From Symmetrospora coprosmae (taxonomy: Eukaryota > Basidiomycota > Cystobasidiomycetes > Symmetrosporaceae): a DNA stretch of 64,000 nucleotides. The translations under genes and the position numbers were made by a program. The DNA lies in assembly GCA_008802785.1 (NCBI GenBank), contig VUYT01000004.1:496001-560000 (forward strand), in the 5' to 3' direction. Each line of letters starts with the position of its first letter. Positions within the stretch are counted from its first letter, which is position 1. Below are positions 11,499-21,734 of the stretch, piece by piece. A model generated the notes under the pieces. The model had not been told where the DNA came from. It did no database searches and saw only the letters and a list, made by a program, of their open reading frames with translations.

Positions 11499-11666
11499 TT
11501 CCTCTGCTCAACCGTGCAGGCTCTGCAGTACCTGTTGTTGTAACATGAACGCGCATGCAATGCCTACTGCGTTTTCACTTCTACAATGCTGATCTAAGAT
11601 GGCTATAGATACAGAGCACTGATTTCCCCTATAATCTTATAACGATGGGCTCGCCTGGCAGCCTGC

Positions 11667-14013
11667 CTATGTCTCAACGGTAGCTGACTTCGCCTTCGCC
11701 GCAAGCTCTTCTGCTTCCATCTTTCGCGCACGCTTCTCCCTCCAACCGCGGCCCTTCAGATAGATCAGTACCACACAAGCCAGCGCCACGAGCATGATGC
11801 CTGCCCAGATCGAGTACAGCACGCCATTCCCAATGGCTGAGAGGAGCGGTTCTGCAGACTGAAGAAGCCACAGTCATCAGTCAGTTGCATTATTGCCAGC
11901 CCATCACAGCGGGCTGTTTGCTCACTTGTGACCCTGCAAAAGCGAAGAGACCTCGCGATGCAGAGTTACAGCTGACGGCACTGCTTGCCATGCCTGTTGA
12001 AGCATCTGTGCGCCCCAACGAGCGCATCAGCCGGAAGTTCTGGCTATTCGCTTGAGTGAGCGTCCTGGATCACGTACCAACTAGGTAGCTGAGTATGGGG
12101 CTATAGACCCAAATGATGGCGAGTCCGAGGATGAAAAGGATGACGATCAGAGCGGCAATATGAACCTCCTTGTCGAGCATCCAGGCATATGCGAGGTAGG
12201 TAAGAGGGATCAATGGCAGCGCGACCAGAGTCGCTCGTATCCGCGCCTCGGGGATGAGCTTGCCGCCGTTCTTGGCCTTGAACCTTGCGAGCTGAATATC
12301 GCTGTACTTTCCGCCCTGTCAAAGAGAAGTGGTTCAGGCAGCGCTTTCTTGATGGGCGGACTGGAGTTCCCCGACGTACCGCTATGCTTCCGATCATGTT
12401 GCCTATGCCAAACGCAAGCAGGACAAGACCGACTTTCAGGGAGTCGTAGTTGTATGGGGTTGCCGCGAAGCTCAGAGCTGCGGTGTAGCTTAATGAATAG
12501 CTTGCTGCAAATATCAAGCCTGAGGCGAGCGTCGCCAGAAGCAGATTGGGCTGCCGCAACACCTGACCGGTGGCTGCGAGCGGGCTATAGGAAAGAACCT
12601 CAGCACTTCCCATAGCGCCTGACCCTACATCATCCGAAGAATGAACGCACTTGACATCGCTCAGATGGATTTTTACCGGGATCTCCTCCCCGGTCTCGGT
12701 CGTGATCTTCTTGAGGCCATGCCCGCCGATGACTTGTGGGATACTACTGCCTACAGCAGACTGCTGCTGCGATGATTGACCCAGAGCACGCAAGCCAGGG
12801 TCGTCCAATGCACGGGGCGACCTTGTCCCCGAACGAGACCAGGGTAGCCTTCCCGAGCTGGTTCGCGTAACTGCTTCATTGCTGTGTAGCTTGGCGGCTC
12901 TGCGGGCCTCGTCTTTCGCTCTCGCTGCTTCTTCGGCGCGCTTGAAGGCGGCAATCCATGCCAGCGAACGCTCTTGCCGGAACGTGTCGTGGAAAAAGGC
13001 GGCGGCCCATACCACAGCGATCAGGCCTGCTCGGTCGGAGGTCAGCCAATCACCTCGATGGCAAGACAGGCTCGGAATGGCAGACCGACCGTAGACAGCC
13101 ATGAAGATGAAGGGTGCGCGCCAGGTGAGCGTGCTCAGAGCAAGCGCACCTCCGAGCAGGGTGCCCTGGAGGAACAGCAGAAGGCGATATGAGTGAACAC
13201 GGCCTGCTCGCGCACTCTTGCTCCAAAAACATACCAGTGAAGGACCAAGCAGAGGAAATAGGTAATAACTGCCAATCTTGTAACCGCGCACCTCGGGATC
13301 GTAGATGTCGGCAAGTGTGCCTGCGCCCGTCGCCAGGACAGCCGAGCTGCCGACGGCGGAGAGGATGCGGAAGACCAGGAAGGTGATCTGATCTTGCGCG
13401 CCGGCACAGACGGCCTGGCATACCGTGAAGATCAGATACGAGGAGACGTAGACGACGCGCCGTCCGTAGATCTCGGAGATGCCGGACCAGAGGATGGGCG
13501 TGACGCCTTGTCTGAGGACACGAGAGGTTTACCAGCGTTAGCTGCAGAGTGTATGTTTGCGACATGCGCGACACTTCACTCACACCAGGATGAAGACCGA
13601 GACACTCAGATTGACGACTTGCTGGCTTGCCGACAGATCGCGACGCAGGTCTGCGATGGCGGGGAGATAGATGCTGGCGGATGTGGCGCTGGCCATGGAG
13701 GAGAAGCAGACAAAGGCAAAGGTAAAGGCTTTTTTGCGAGGCGACCAGGCTCGCGGATCATCGCGGACCGTCACTGCAGGGTCGGGCGAGATGTGGCGAT
13801 ATCGATGCCGTGGAGCGAGGGAGGGAGGAAGCGAGCAGGAGAAGCGGCCCAGGGCAGTGAGCAAGGAGATAACGTCGGCATTGGAGAAGGCAGTCGCACT
13901 CGCTCACCGTGCTCGATGTCGGGCTTGGCCTCGAGTTCCGCCAGTGCAGCTGGCTCTTCGACGTCGCGCTCAACTTCCGCGACCGCCTCACGTGGGCTGT
14001 TCACGGACTGCAT
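11667..14013 (-). CDS. MFS transporter, DHA1 drug:H+ antiporter type
   Basis: The first exons are 14013-13908 and 13773-13584, with the third starting at 13511; later introns end the gene at 11667, giving roughly 590 residues. The acidic cytosolic N-terminus leads into TM1, KKAFTFAFVCFSSMASATSA, then DLSASQQVVNLSVSVFILV and the loop ISEIYGRRVVYVSS, the usual DHA1 loop 2-3 motif. A hydrophilic central loop of about 120 residues separates the two six-helix halves. The second half shows NLLLATLASGLIFAASYSLS, then FGIGNMIGSIA. The C-terminus is cytosolic and Lys/Glu-rich. The closest families I recall are Dtr1/Qdr/Aqr1; the substrate is unknown. Confidence 0.85.
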
Positions 14014-14494
14014 GAAACGGCGATGCTGCGTTCCGGGGAGTGCCTGAAGACGAGGGCGCAATCAACGAATACTGCAGCAAAACGAGCGTCTGCACAGAGA
14101 CAACGCTCGAGCCACAGATGCAGATACCGGTAGAGACCGGGTCGCCGCTGTTGTCTGTGCACGCGGCTCTGGCAGCGTTTTTAGGGGTTGCCGAAAAGCC
14201 TCGGCAGGCAGCCGAATCAAAGACTCCGCCGGCGGCTCCGGGTGACAGGCACACGTACAGGCTACCTACTTTCGCGACTCTCAAATTGCTCTGGCCCTTG
14301 CGCCCGATGAGTAGGTGCAGAGGCTCAAGGCTCGTGATACGGACATGCAGGCACGAGCGTTTGAGAAGACGACGGACGCCGCACGTGAGGCCAACGCGCA
14401 GCCTGCAACTTCTGAGCCACCGATGACACCAGGTCCCGCGGATACACTGGCATTAAGCAACAACAACAACAACGACAGCTGGACAGCCCTATGT

Positions 14495-16149
14495 CTACTC
14501 GTACGTGAGCTTTCTCGCAATCTTGGCAGCTGGCCTGGCTCCGCCTGGCCCAAGGTCCGCCTCTTCCGCCTCCATTCTCCTCTTGTTGCCTTTATCGCCA
14601 ATGGGCACGGCTCCATTGACTTCGCTAGGCGGTACGTGGCGGGGGACGAGCTCGGCCGACGGCTTGGGAAGCTTGGATGGGTGCGTAGGCAAGGGCGCCG
14701 TGTGGAAGTAAGGGTGTTTGAGCGCATCGAGCGACGAGAGGCGCTTATGCGGGTTGTAGAGGAGCAGCTTGCTGAGCAGGTCGATAGCGGACGGTGGGGC
14801 GCCCACAAACAGTGCGCGCATGTCCTGCTTTGGCTGGAAAGGCAGGTCCACGTAGTCATTGAGCAGCTTGTGGTTCTGCGTACGTGAAGCGATCTCGGAC
14901 ACGGTCAGCTTTGTGTATCCAGCCCGTACATCCATCAATGCACGAAACGCACCGGCCAGTCTTCCTCCGTCGGCGAGCCGAGCGCACGAAAAGTTGTTTC
15001 GAGCTGACCAAAGTCCGACTCTCCAGCCATGTAGGGGAGCCGGAGCATGAGCTCGGCGAAGATGCAGCCGGCCGCCCAGTTGTCGACTGCGTCCGTGTAT
15101 GACCGCGCACCAAATAGCAGCTCCGGCGCTCGGTACCACAGCGTGACGACCTGGTGCGTCATCTTTGCCTCTGCGTCCGCATACTCGCGCGCGAGACCGA
15201 AATCGGCCAGCTTGAGGCGGCCGTCGGCGGCGATGAGCAAGTTGTTCGGCTTGAGATCCTGTTGTCGTGCAATAACACCGAGCGAGCACAGCCTCAGCAG
15301 GGTTACCTGTCGGAGTAAGGCAGCTCGACGAAGGAGCCCGCAGCTCACCCGATGCAGAATCCAGTTGCGATGGCAGAATTCCAGACCTTTGAAGCACATG
15401 GCCATCCATGACTTGATGTCTGCTGCTTGAAATATCAGACTACGATCCTTGATGACTGCCTCGAGGTCTGTGTCGAGGTATTCGAGGACGAGATTGAGGT
15501 TGGTCTTGTTGGAGAAGACGTCGAGGAGCTGCGGGTATTTCGATAGCGCGTTAGTCCCTAGTGCACGGCAGACAGATAGCGGCCCTTGGCGCATACCTCA
15601 ATAACGTTCGGATGCTGCAGCTCCTGCAGGAATTTTACTTCACGAATGGCAGACATGTCGAGGCCATCTGAGAAGGAAGCGGGCAGCTCTTTACGTCAGA
15701 ACCAGGCGCTCAATGGTGAGACTGATGGATAACGAGTTCACCTGTGAACTGCCCAACCTTGAGCTTCTTTATGGCAATCTTGCGTCCTGTCTTGAGCTGT
15801 CGTCCTGCGGGGTTGCATTCATGTTCGCTTAGCCCGCGTAGACGCGACTCCAGCGTCGAAAGCCGCGACACACCGAGATAGACGACAGCATCTGGAGGCG
15901 GCGAGTGATGTCGGAGGGTCAGCAGTCCTGGCGCAGCGCGTATAAGGCGGACGGTATCCAGCTGCGCGTATAGCGAGCACTCACATGTTCCCTCTCCGAT
16001 CTTCTTGTCCTTGCCTGTCGAGCGAGAAGGCAGGCGCCGTTGGCGACAGCAGCTGATCAGCGTCCACCAGTAGCAGTGGCAGTATGGAAGATGCACCACG
16101 CACTGTAGGCGCGCATGACGCGGTCATTCTCTGCCTTTGCGGCCTCCAT
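14495..16149 (-). CDS. KIN28: Cyclin-dependent kinase 7 (TFIIH kinase, KIN28)
   Basis: About eight small exons are read on the minus strand from ATG 16149. The joined start is MEAAKAENDRVMRAY, then the glycine loop GEGTYAVVYLG, the ATP lysine in GRKIAIKKLKVGQFT, the catalytic loop HRDLKPNNLLI, the DFG motif in KLADFGLAREY, and the T-loop and substrate-binding segment MTHQVVTLWYRAPELLFG. The NNLLI after HRDLKP and the MTHQVV T-loop are typical of CDK7/Kin28, which phosphorylates the RNA polymerase II C-terminal domain as part of TFIIH. The usual VVTRWYRAPE arginine is leucine here. The PSTAIRE-helix equivalent reads MSAIREVKFLQEL. The C-terminus after the kinase core is a basic tail ending KIARKLTYE. 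Confidence 0.9.
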
Positions 16150-16459
16150 GGCGGCAGGCTGTTCGTTTCGGAAGGGATGTCGGGTGCGACTGCGTCTCGA
16201 GGGGAGGGAGGTGCAGCCCCTCCTGGAGCTGGTTGTGAGAGCAGCGACTAGTGCGGGACCCTGAACAGCAGCAGCATCGACGCCTGTGCACCTTTCTAGG
16301 CTGTCTCCCTTACGAGCATGATGCGGACGACAACCCTCCTCCTCCCTTGCCAGCTTCCCAAATCACGAGCCAGGCACACTGACCCGATCGAGGCTCATGC
16401 GATGGGCAAGCTCTGTAGTACTGCACTGACAGGGCTGAGTGAGATTACTGTATGGTAGC
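16150..16459. promoter_or_regulatory. Divergent promoter between KIN28 and malic enzyme
   Basis: 310 bases between divergent genes. No coding potential or clear binding site was recognised. The exact right boundary depends on the uncertain first exon of the malic enzyme gene. Confidence 0.4.
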
Positions 16460-19400
16460 ATGGTGTTGTACAGTGTACATTCTAGCTTGAGGCGGATCCA
16501 ACACGTCTCTGCCGCGCCTGTCTACCAGAAGCAAGGTGGCAAAAGCCCGGTGCTGTCCCTGGTCACTACCCGCATCTCCGCTGTCCGCGACGGAGAGGCA
16601 CAGAGAGGGGACGAGGTCAGCAGATCGCTGAATTGCAGATTCTGCGCCAAACAGGTGTGCCGAGCTGCTCGCTTCTTCTGGCATCTATTCTGTGCTCGGT
16701 TCTGCTCTGTCTGCCCGCTCACACTCTCTCGCCAACCCGCAGAACCCGCTGGCTTACGAAATCAAGCCAGGTCCGCAGGCAGGTACTCCCACCGTGTCGC
16801 AACATCTTCTGCATCAACTTCAGGTGAGTCTGCATGCAGAGGTGTACGCCTTGAATCACAAGAGAGCCCCGGGCGCATCAGCTTGCGTCGACTGTACAGT
16901 CCTCGCGCGACCAGTCACGCTCTGCTGCGAGTATTCTCGACGCGGGTGCTGCCAGTGCGCTGTTCCCAGGCACAGCGTCGTGCACGCGGGCTCCGACTTT
17001 GGCCGAGGAGAGGGCTGAAGCGCAGCGAGCGACTGCCGGTATGCGGTCTACACCACAGATCAACCAGCAGCAGCTCTGCCTCGCTTTCAATTGGATGCAC
17101 CGTGTCCCCCTGCAGCAGTGTGAGTTGCATCAGTGTGTCGCTGGCAGCCTGCAGGACGTCGACCTGACTCGCGTCTCTCTCTGCCTCCCTCCCTCCCTCA
17201 GGTCCCCTCCTCCGCCGCACCAGCCGACTCCGACTCGCGACCCCGACGCGAATACGAGTAGCAGCTCCGACAATAGCAACAGCATCAAACTCCTCGAGAC
17301 CCAGACGGCCGTCTTCCACCTACGCACCTTCCTCGTACTCGTATCCATCAGACAGCAGTGCGTCCGCCCCTCTCTTTGCTCATCTCCCGCTTACGTCCGA
17401 CTTGACCTGACTCACTCCATCCACGGGGGGCAACCCCCGCTTCGCCCGCAGCCATGCCGGGACTCCGCTCGCTCCCACCCTCGCTCGGCTGCGTAGAGAC
17501 GCAAAAGACCAGAGTCCTCCAGAGGCTCAGGGCGAAGGCGACCGACCTCGACAGATATGAGGTGCGTCCAAAGCCATCCATCCCGTGCCGTGCCTGGTCA
17601 CGGTCTTGCACGAGCTCCGGGCTGACCCGGATCATTGCATACCCGCAGTATCTCGCAGCTTTGCAGAGCGCAAATCAGGATCTGTTCTACAGAACTCTCA
17701 TGGACAATGTGGGTGGTCGTCTCGTGAAAGAGCTTATGTGTAGTCGGAAGAGGTCAGACTGATATTTGCCACTCTGCTCCGCCAACGCGCAGGTCAAAGA
17801 GTTGATGCCGCTCGTGTACACGCCGACAATCGGCACGGCATGCCTGCAGTACAGGTGCGACTGGGATGCTCCATCCAGCCAGCCACACATCGCCTGACCT
17901 TCCCACTCCCGTCCCGCCCGCAGCCACGTCTTCGCCTTCACCTCGAACGCCCTTTTCCTCTCATACGACCACAAAGGTGACATCGATTCTGTTCTCGCCA
18001 AGCTGCCGGATGACATGTCCATCTGCGTCGTCACAGACGGCAGCCGCATTCTCGGACTCGGCGACCTCGGTGTGGACGGCGTCGGTATCCCGATGGGCAA
18101 GCTGGCTCTTTACTCTGCCTGCGCAGGCATCAACCCTTCCAAGACCCTTCCCGTCGTCATTGACGTTGGCACCAACAACGAAGACAAGCTCAGGGACCCT
18201 CTCTACATGGGCCTCCGTCAGAACCGGATCACGCACGACGAGGAGAAGGAGTTCATTGACGAGTTCATGCAGGCTGTAAAGAAGCGTTGGCCGAAGATGG
18301 TCGTCCAGTTTGAGGATGTGAGTGTGCTGGTGCCTGTTCTACGACGCCTCGAGCATGAGAACGGCGAGTGACAAGCACCTCCGCAGTTCTCGACCGAGCT
18401 CGCTTTCGATCTCCTTGATCAGCACAGGGAGAAGTACTCCGCCTTCAATGACGACATTCAGGGCACTGCAGCCGTGTCCCTTGCAGGCTTCATCAACGCC
18501 ATTGATCGAAGCGGGACGGCACTCAAAGATCAGAAGATTGTCTTTTTCGGTGCAGGATCCGCAGCTGTCGGCATTGCCAGGCTTGTGAGTACGAGCCAGT
18601 CCGCAGCCCCTTGCGTCCTCGCTCCTGACGTATTCCACGGCCTACCAGATCTGCGAGTACTTTGTGGAGAAAGGGATCCCGGAAGAAACGGCAAAGAACA
18701 TGATAACCCTTGTCGACTCCAAGGGTCTGGTCGCTGACAACCGAGGCGACCGCCTCCCTTCGCACAAGGTGTACTTCAGCAAGTCGGATGCCGCGACGCC
18801 TCGCCTCACCTCGCTCGAGCAGGTCGTCGAGCACTACAAGCCGACGGCCCTCCTCGGCCTGTCGACCGTAAAATCGGCCTTTAGCGAGGAGATCATCCGA
18901 TCTGTTGCCAGCAACACCCAGAGGCCCATCATTTTTGCTCTCAGCAACCCTCTCACTCAGGCAGAATGCACATTCGAAGAAGCCATTCAGTGGACGGACG
19001 GGAAAGCCCTCTTTGCCAGCGGGAGCCCCTTCCCTACTGTGGCATGGCACGGCAAGAGCATGGTCAACAACCAGGGCAACAACGTCTAGTGAGTAGCATC
19101 TGGACTTTAAGACGGATTCGCCGGAGCCTGGACTTACGGTGCCGACTCTTGCAGCATCTTCCCCGGACTCGGCCTTGGAGCTATCCTTGCGCAGTGCAGC
19201 AAGATTCCAGAAGCGCTCATTCACTGCTCTGCTAACGCTCTCGCTTCGAGCGTATCCGAAGAAGAACGGTCCAACGACATGCTCTACCCACGCCTCGAGC
19301 GCATCCGTGAAGTTAGCGGTATCAGTGAGTGCAGCATCCCTCTCATCCGAGGCGGAGTTCCTTGCCAGATCGCACAGCGCTGACTCGCTCTGCACACGCT

Positions 19401-19585
19401 TGCGTCCGACGCGTGAAGTCGCCTTCAAGGTGATCCGGAGGGCGCAAGAGCTCGGCATCGACACGCGCACAGAGCTGCGCAAATTGAGCGACGAGCAGCT
19501 CAAGGAATACATTCACAGCAACATGTACGATCCTCTCTCGTCTACATCGGCGAACGGGCCCGCTGTGAATGGTTCCAAGCTATGA
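16460..19585 (+). CDS. MAE1: NAD(P)-dependent malic enzyme
   Basis: Malic enzyme decarboxylates malate to pyruvate. The part from 17452 is secure: GLRSLPPSLGCVETQK, LFYRTLMDN, KELMPLVYTPTIGTACLQY, ICVVTDGSRILGLGDLGVDG, then GIPMGKLALYSACAGI, FNDDIQGTAAVSLAG, and the Rossmann motif KIVFFGAGSAAVGIARL, ending at 19585 after about eight introns. The 5' end is tentative. A phase-consistent chain is 16460-16654, 16743-16823 (NPLAYEIKPGPQAG...), 16900-17038 (...APTLAEERAEAQRA) and 17452 onward. In that chain the usual NKGTAF motif before the ER is not recognisable. An N-terminal extension in the first exon could be a mitochondrial presequence. A start at the ATG at 17454 would truncate the N-terminal domain. 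Confidence 0.88.
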
Positions 19586-19847
19586 TGCACGGATGCATGC
19601 CTTTAATACACCGCGCAATGCTACCCAAAAGGCGGCCTCGCCACAGCTCCCAGTCGTCTTCAGTCTTAGTAGCAAGGGGCATACCCAGTCCTGCGATGTT
19701 GCTTCCCTGCGTCTGCGGAGGTTGTGTTGTACACCAGAGTTTCAGGACTGCAAATTCCCTTCTGACGTCACTCGCCAGAGTGCCTGAGGCACATGTTCGG
19801 GATGTCGCTTTGTTGCTTCTGCCAACAGATCCGCTAGTCGCATCAGG
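19586..19847. other. Intergenic spacer
   Basis: 262 bases between co-directional genes. It holds the malic enzyme 3' end and the next promoter. No further feature was seen. Confidence 0.5.
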
Positions 19848-21314
19848 ATGATCCAAGTACCGCTCTGCTATGCCACACCCTCAGCAGGTACGGCCTCGGC
19901 ACCGTCTGTCCATCGAGCGAAGAACGAGCCTGAGCTGATCTTCGGACGCTTTCCGGCGATCCCTTCTGGGCGGCTCTTGCAGGGATGCACGAGTCCCACA
20001 CCTTGCGTGAGCGGTGGTTCCCGCGACACACACTTGCGCAGCCGTCGACTCTGCGCGTCTGACATTCCCGTCCGCGATCACCTTCATTTCCCTCTCGGCT
20101 CCTTTTCGTCCTTCTCCACAGCTCTGAAGCTGAAGGCAATCAGCGCAGCCGGCTTCGAGTCCATCGAGCTGGGCATGCCTGACCTGCAAGCCTACGCCTC
20201 ACAACAGCTAGGCTCGTCCTTCCAGCAGCTGTCGGACGATGACGGCTCCGGCGACCTGGCCTCCCTGCTGGACGTGGCGAAAGACATCAAGAAGCTCTGC
20301 GACTCGCTCAATCTGAGCGTGCTGTGCCTGCAGCCATTCTCACAGTTCGAGGGATACACTGACCCAAAGAAGCGCGAGGCCAAGTTCGCAAAAGCCAAGG
20401 CATGGATGGATGTCATGCAAGCCGTCGGGAGCGATATGCTCCAGGTGGGATCCACGGACGATAGATCCACCACGAGCGACCGCGAGGCCATTGTCAAGGA
20501 CCTCCGAGAGTTGGCAGATGTGGCTGCCGAGCGGGGCATGCGAATCGGGTACGAAGTGAGCAGGCTGCAGTACAGCTTCTGCACCCAGCGATCCGAGGCT
20601 GATCTGGGAAGTGTATCGGACGCGGCAGAACTGGTGCTGGGCGGCATACAATGACACCTGGAAGGACGTCTGGGAGATCTGCAAAGCTGTCGACAGGCCA
20701 AATTTCGGCCTCTGCCTCGACACGTTCCAGACGACCGGCCTCGAATGGGCCGACCCGAGCACGAAGAGCGGCCTGCTCGATGGCTTTGCAAGCGATGAGG
20801 AGCGAAACGCCAGCCTGACCAAGTCCCTGAACGAGCTTGCGGACGCAGTTCCAGGTCAGCGCCAGTGGCATCAGATCGCCGATGGGCGCTTCGACTAAAA
20901 GGCGTGCAAATATACAGCCGACAAGATCTTCTACTTTCAGATCTCCGATGCCACGCGCATGGATCCGCCGCTAGACGAGAAGCACCCCGCTTGGGACGGC
21001 GAGACACCCGCGCGTGGGCTCTGGAGCCACGACTATCGTCCGCTACCATACGAGACAGATAAGGGCGCGTATCTGCCTGTCGAGGGTGAGCGTGTCCGGA
21101 TACAGCGACACCTTGCCCTCTCACCTTGCTGAGACGTGCGCCATCAGAATGTACGGCGGCCATCCTGCGCACTGGGTACCGAGGCCCCTTCTCCTACGAA
21201 GTCTTCTACGGCGAGGACATGAAGAAAGACGACATTGAGGTCCCGGTCCGCTGGACCAAGAACAGCATGGCCTGCCACAAGCGGCTCATGGCTGCGTGCG
21301 AGAAGCTGATCTGA
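19848..21314 (+). CDS. 3-dehydroshikimate dehydratase-like TIM-barrel enzyme
   Basis: Five phase-consistent exons (19848-19887, 20122-20555, 20629-20854, 20918-21085, 21148-21314) encode 344 residues. The fold is the xylose-isomerase-like TIM barrel. Motifs resemble Neurospora qa-4/Aspergillus QutC, which convert 3-dehydroshikimate to protocatechuate in quinate catabolism: SVLCLQPFSQFEGYTDP, DMLQVGSTD, then IGYENWCWAAYNDTWKDVWE, RPNFGLCLDTFQTTGLEWAD, KIFYFQISDATRM and GPFSYEVFYGEDM. The Glu, Asp, Gln and Glu metal ligands expected of the family are present in these segments. No other quinate-pathway gene lies in the window, so it is not in a qa-type cluster here. It could use a related cyclic or sugar substrate. 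Confidence 0.82.
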
Positions 21315-21734
21315 TCGAAACTGCCGAGCCTTTAGCCGAGGCTCTGAGCTGATGTTCAAGCGCTACTGAGCAGACGATGGATTACGTCTTGGTACGCAAT
21401 GTAGGGTAAATCTAGCAAAGCGTACAACAATGCCGGGATGTCGGCAATGACGAATGACGAGATATATCAGTGTACAGCACCGCATGGAAGAATCGGTACA
21501 GCCCGTGCAGAACTGATGGGAGGGTCTGCAAAGCCCGTAGGCGACATATGCGCGACAAGCGGGTAGCGAGCACGAGCGGCATTGGGGTAGTGCTCGAAAG
21601 TTGGCAGAGAAGAAGTGTCGAATGTGGGAAGATGGAGGGTGTCCGACAAGCGGGTCTAGCATAACGAGGAGGAGTGCACTAATGCAGCGGATGGACTGGT
21701 ATTGAAACTGAAGGGCGAACATAATCGCCGAAGT
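21315..21734. other. Convergent 3' region between TIM-barrel gene and LCB2
   Basis: 420 bases. Both neighbours end into it, so it should hold two transcription terminators. No coding potential was seen on either strand. Confidence 0.5.
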
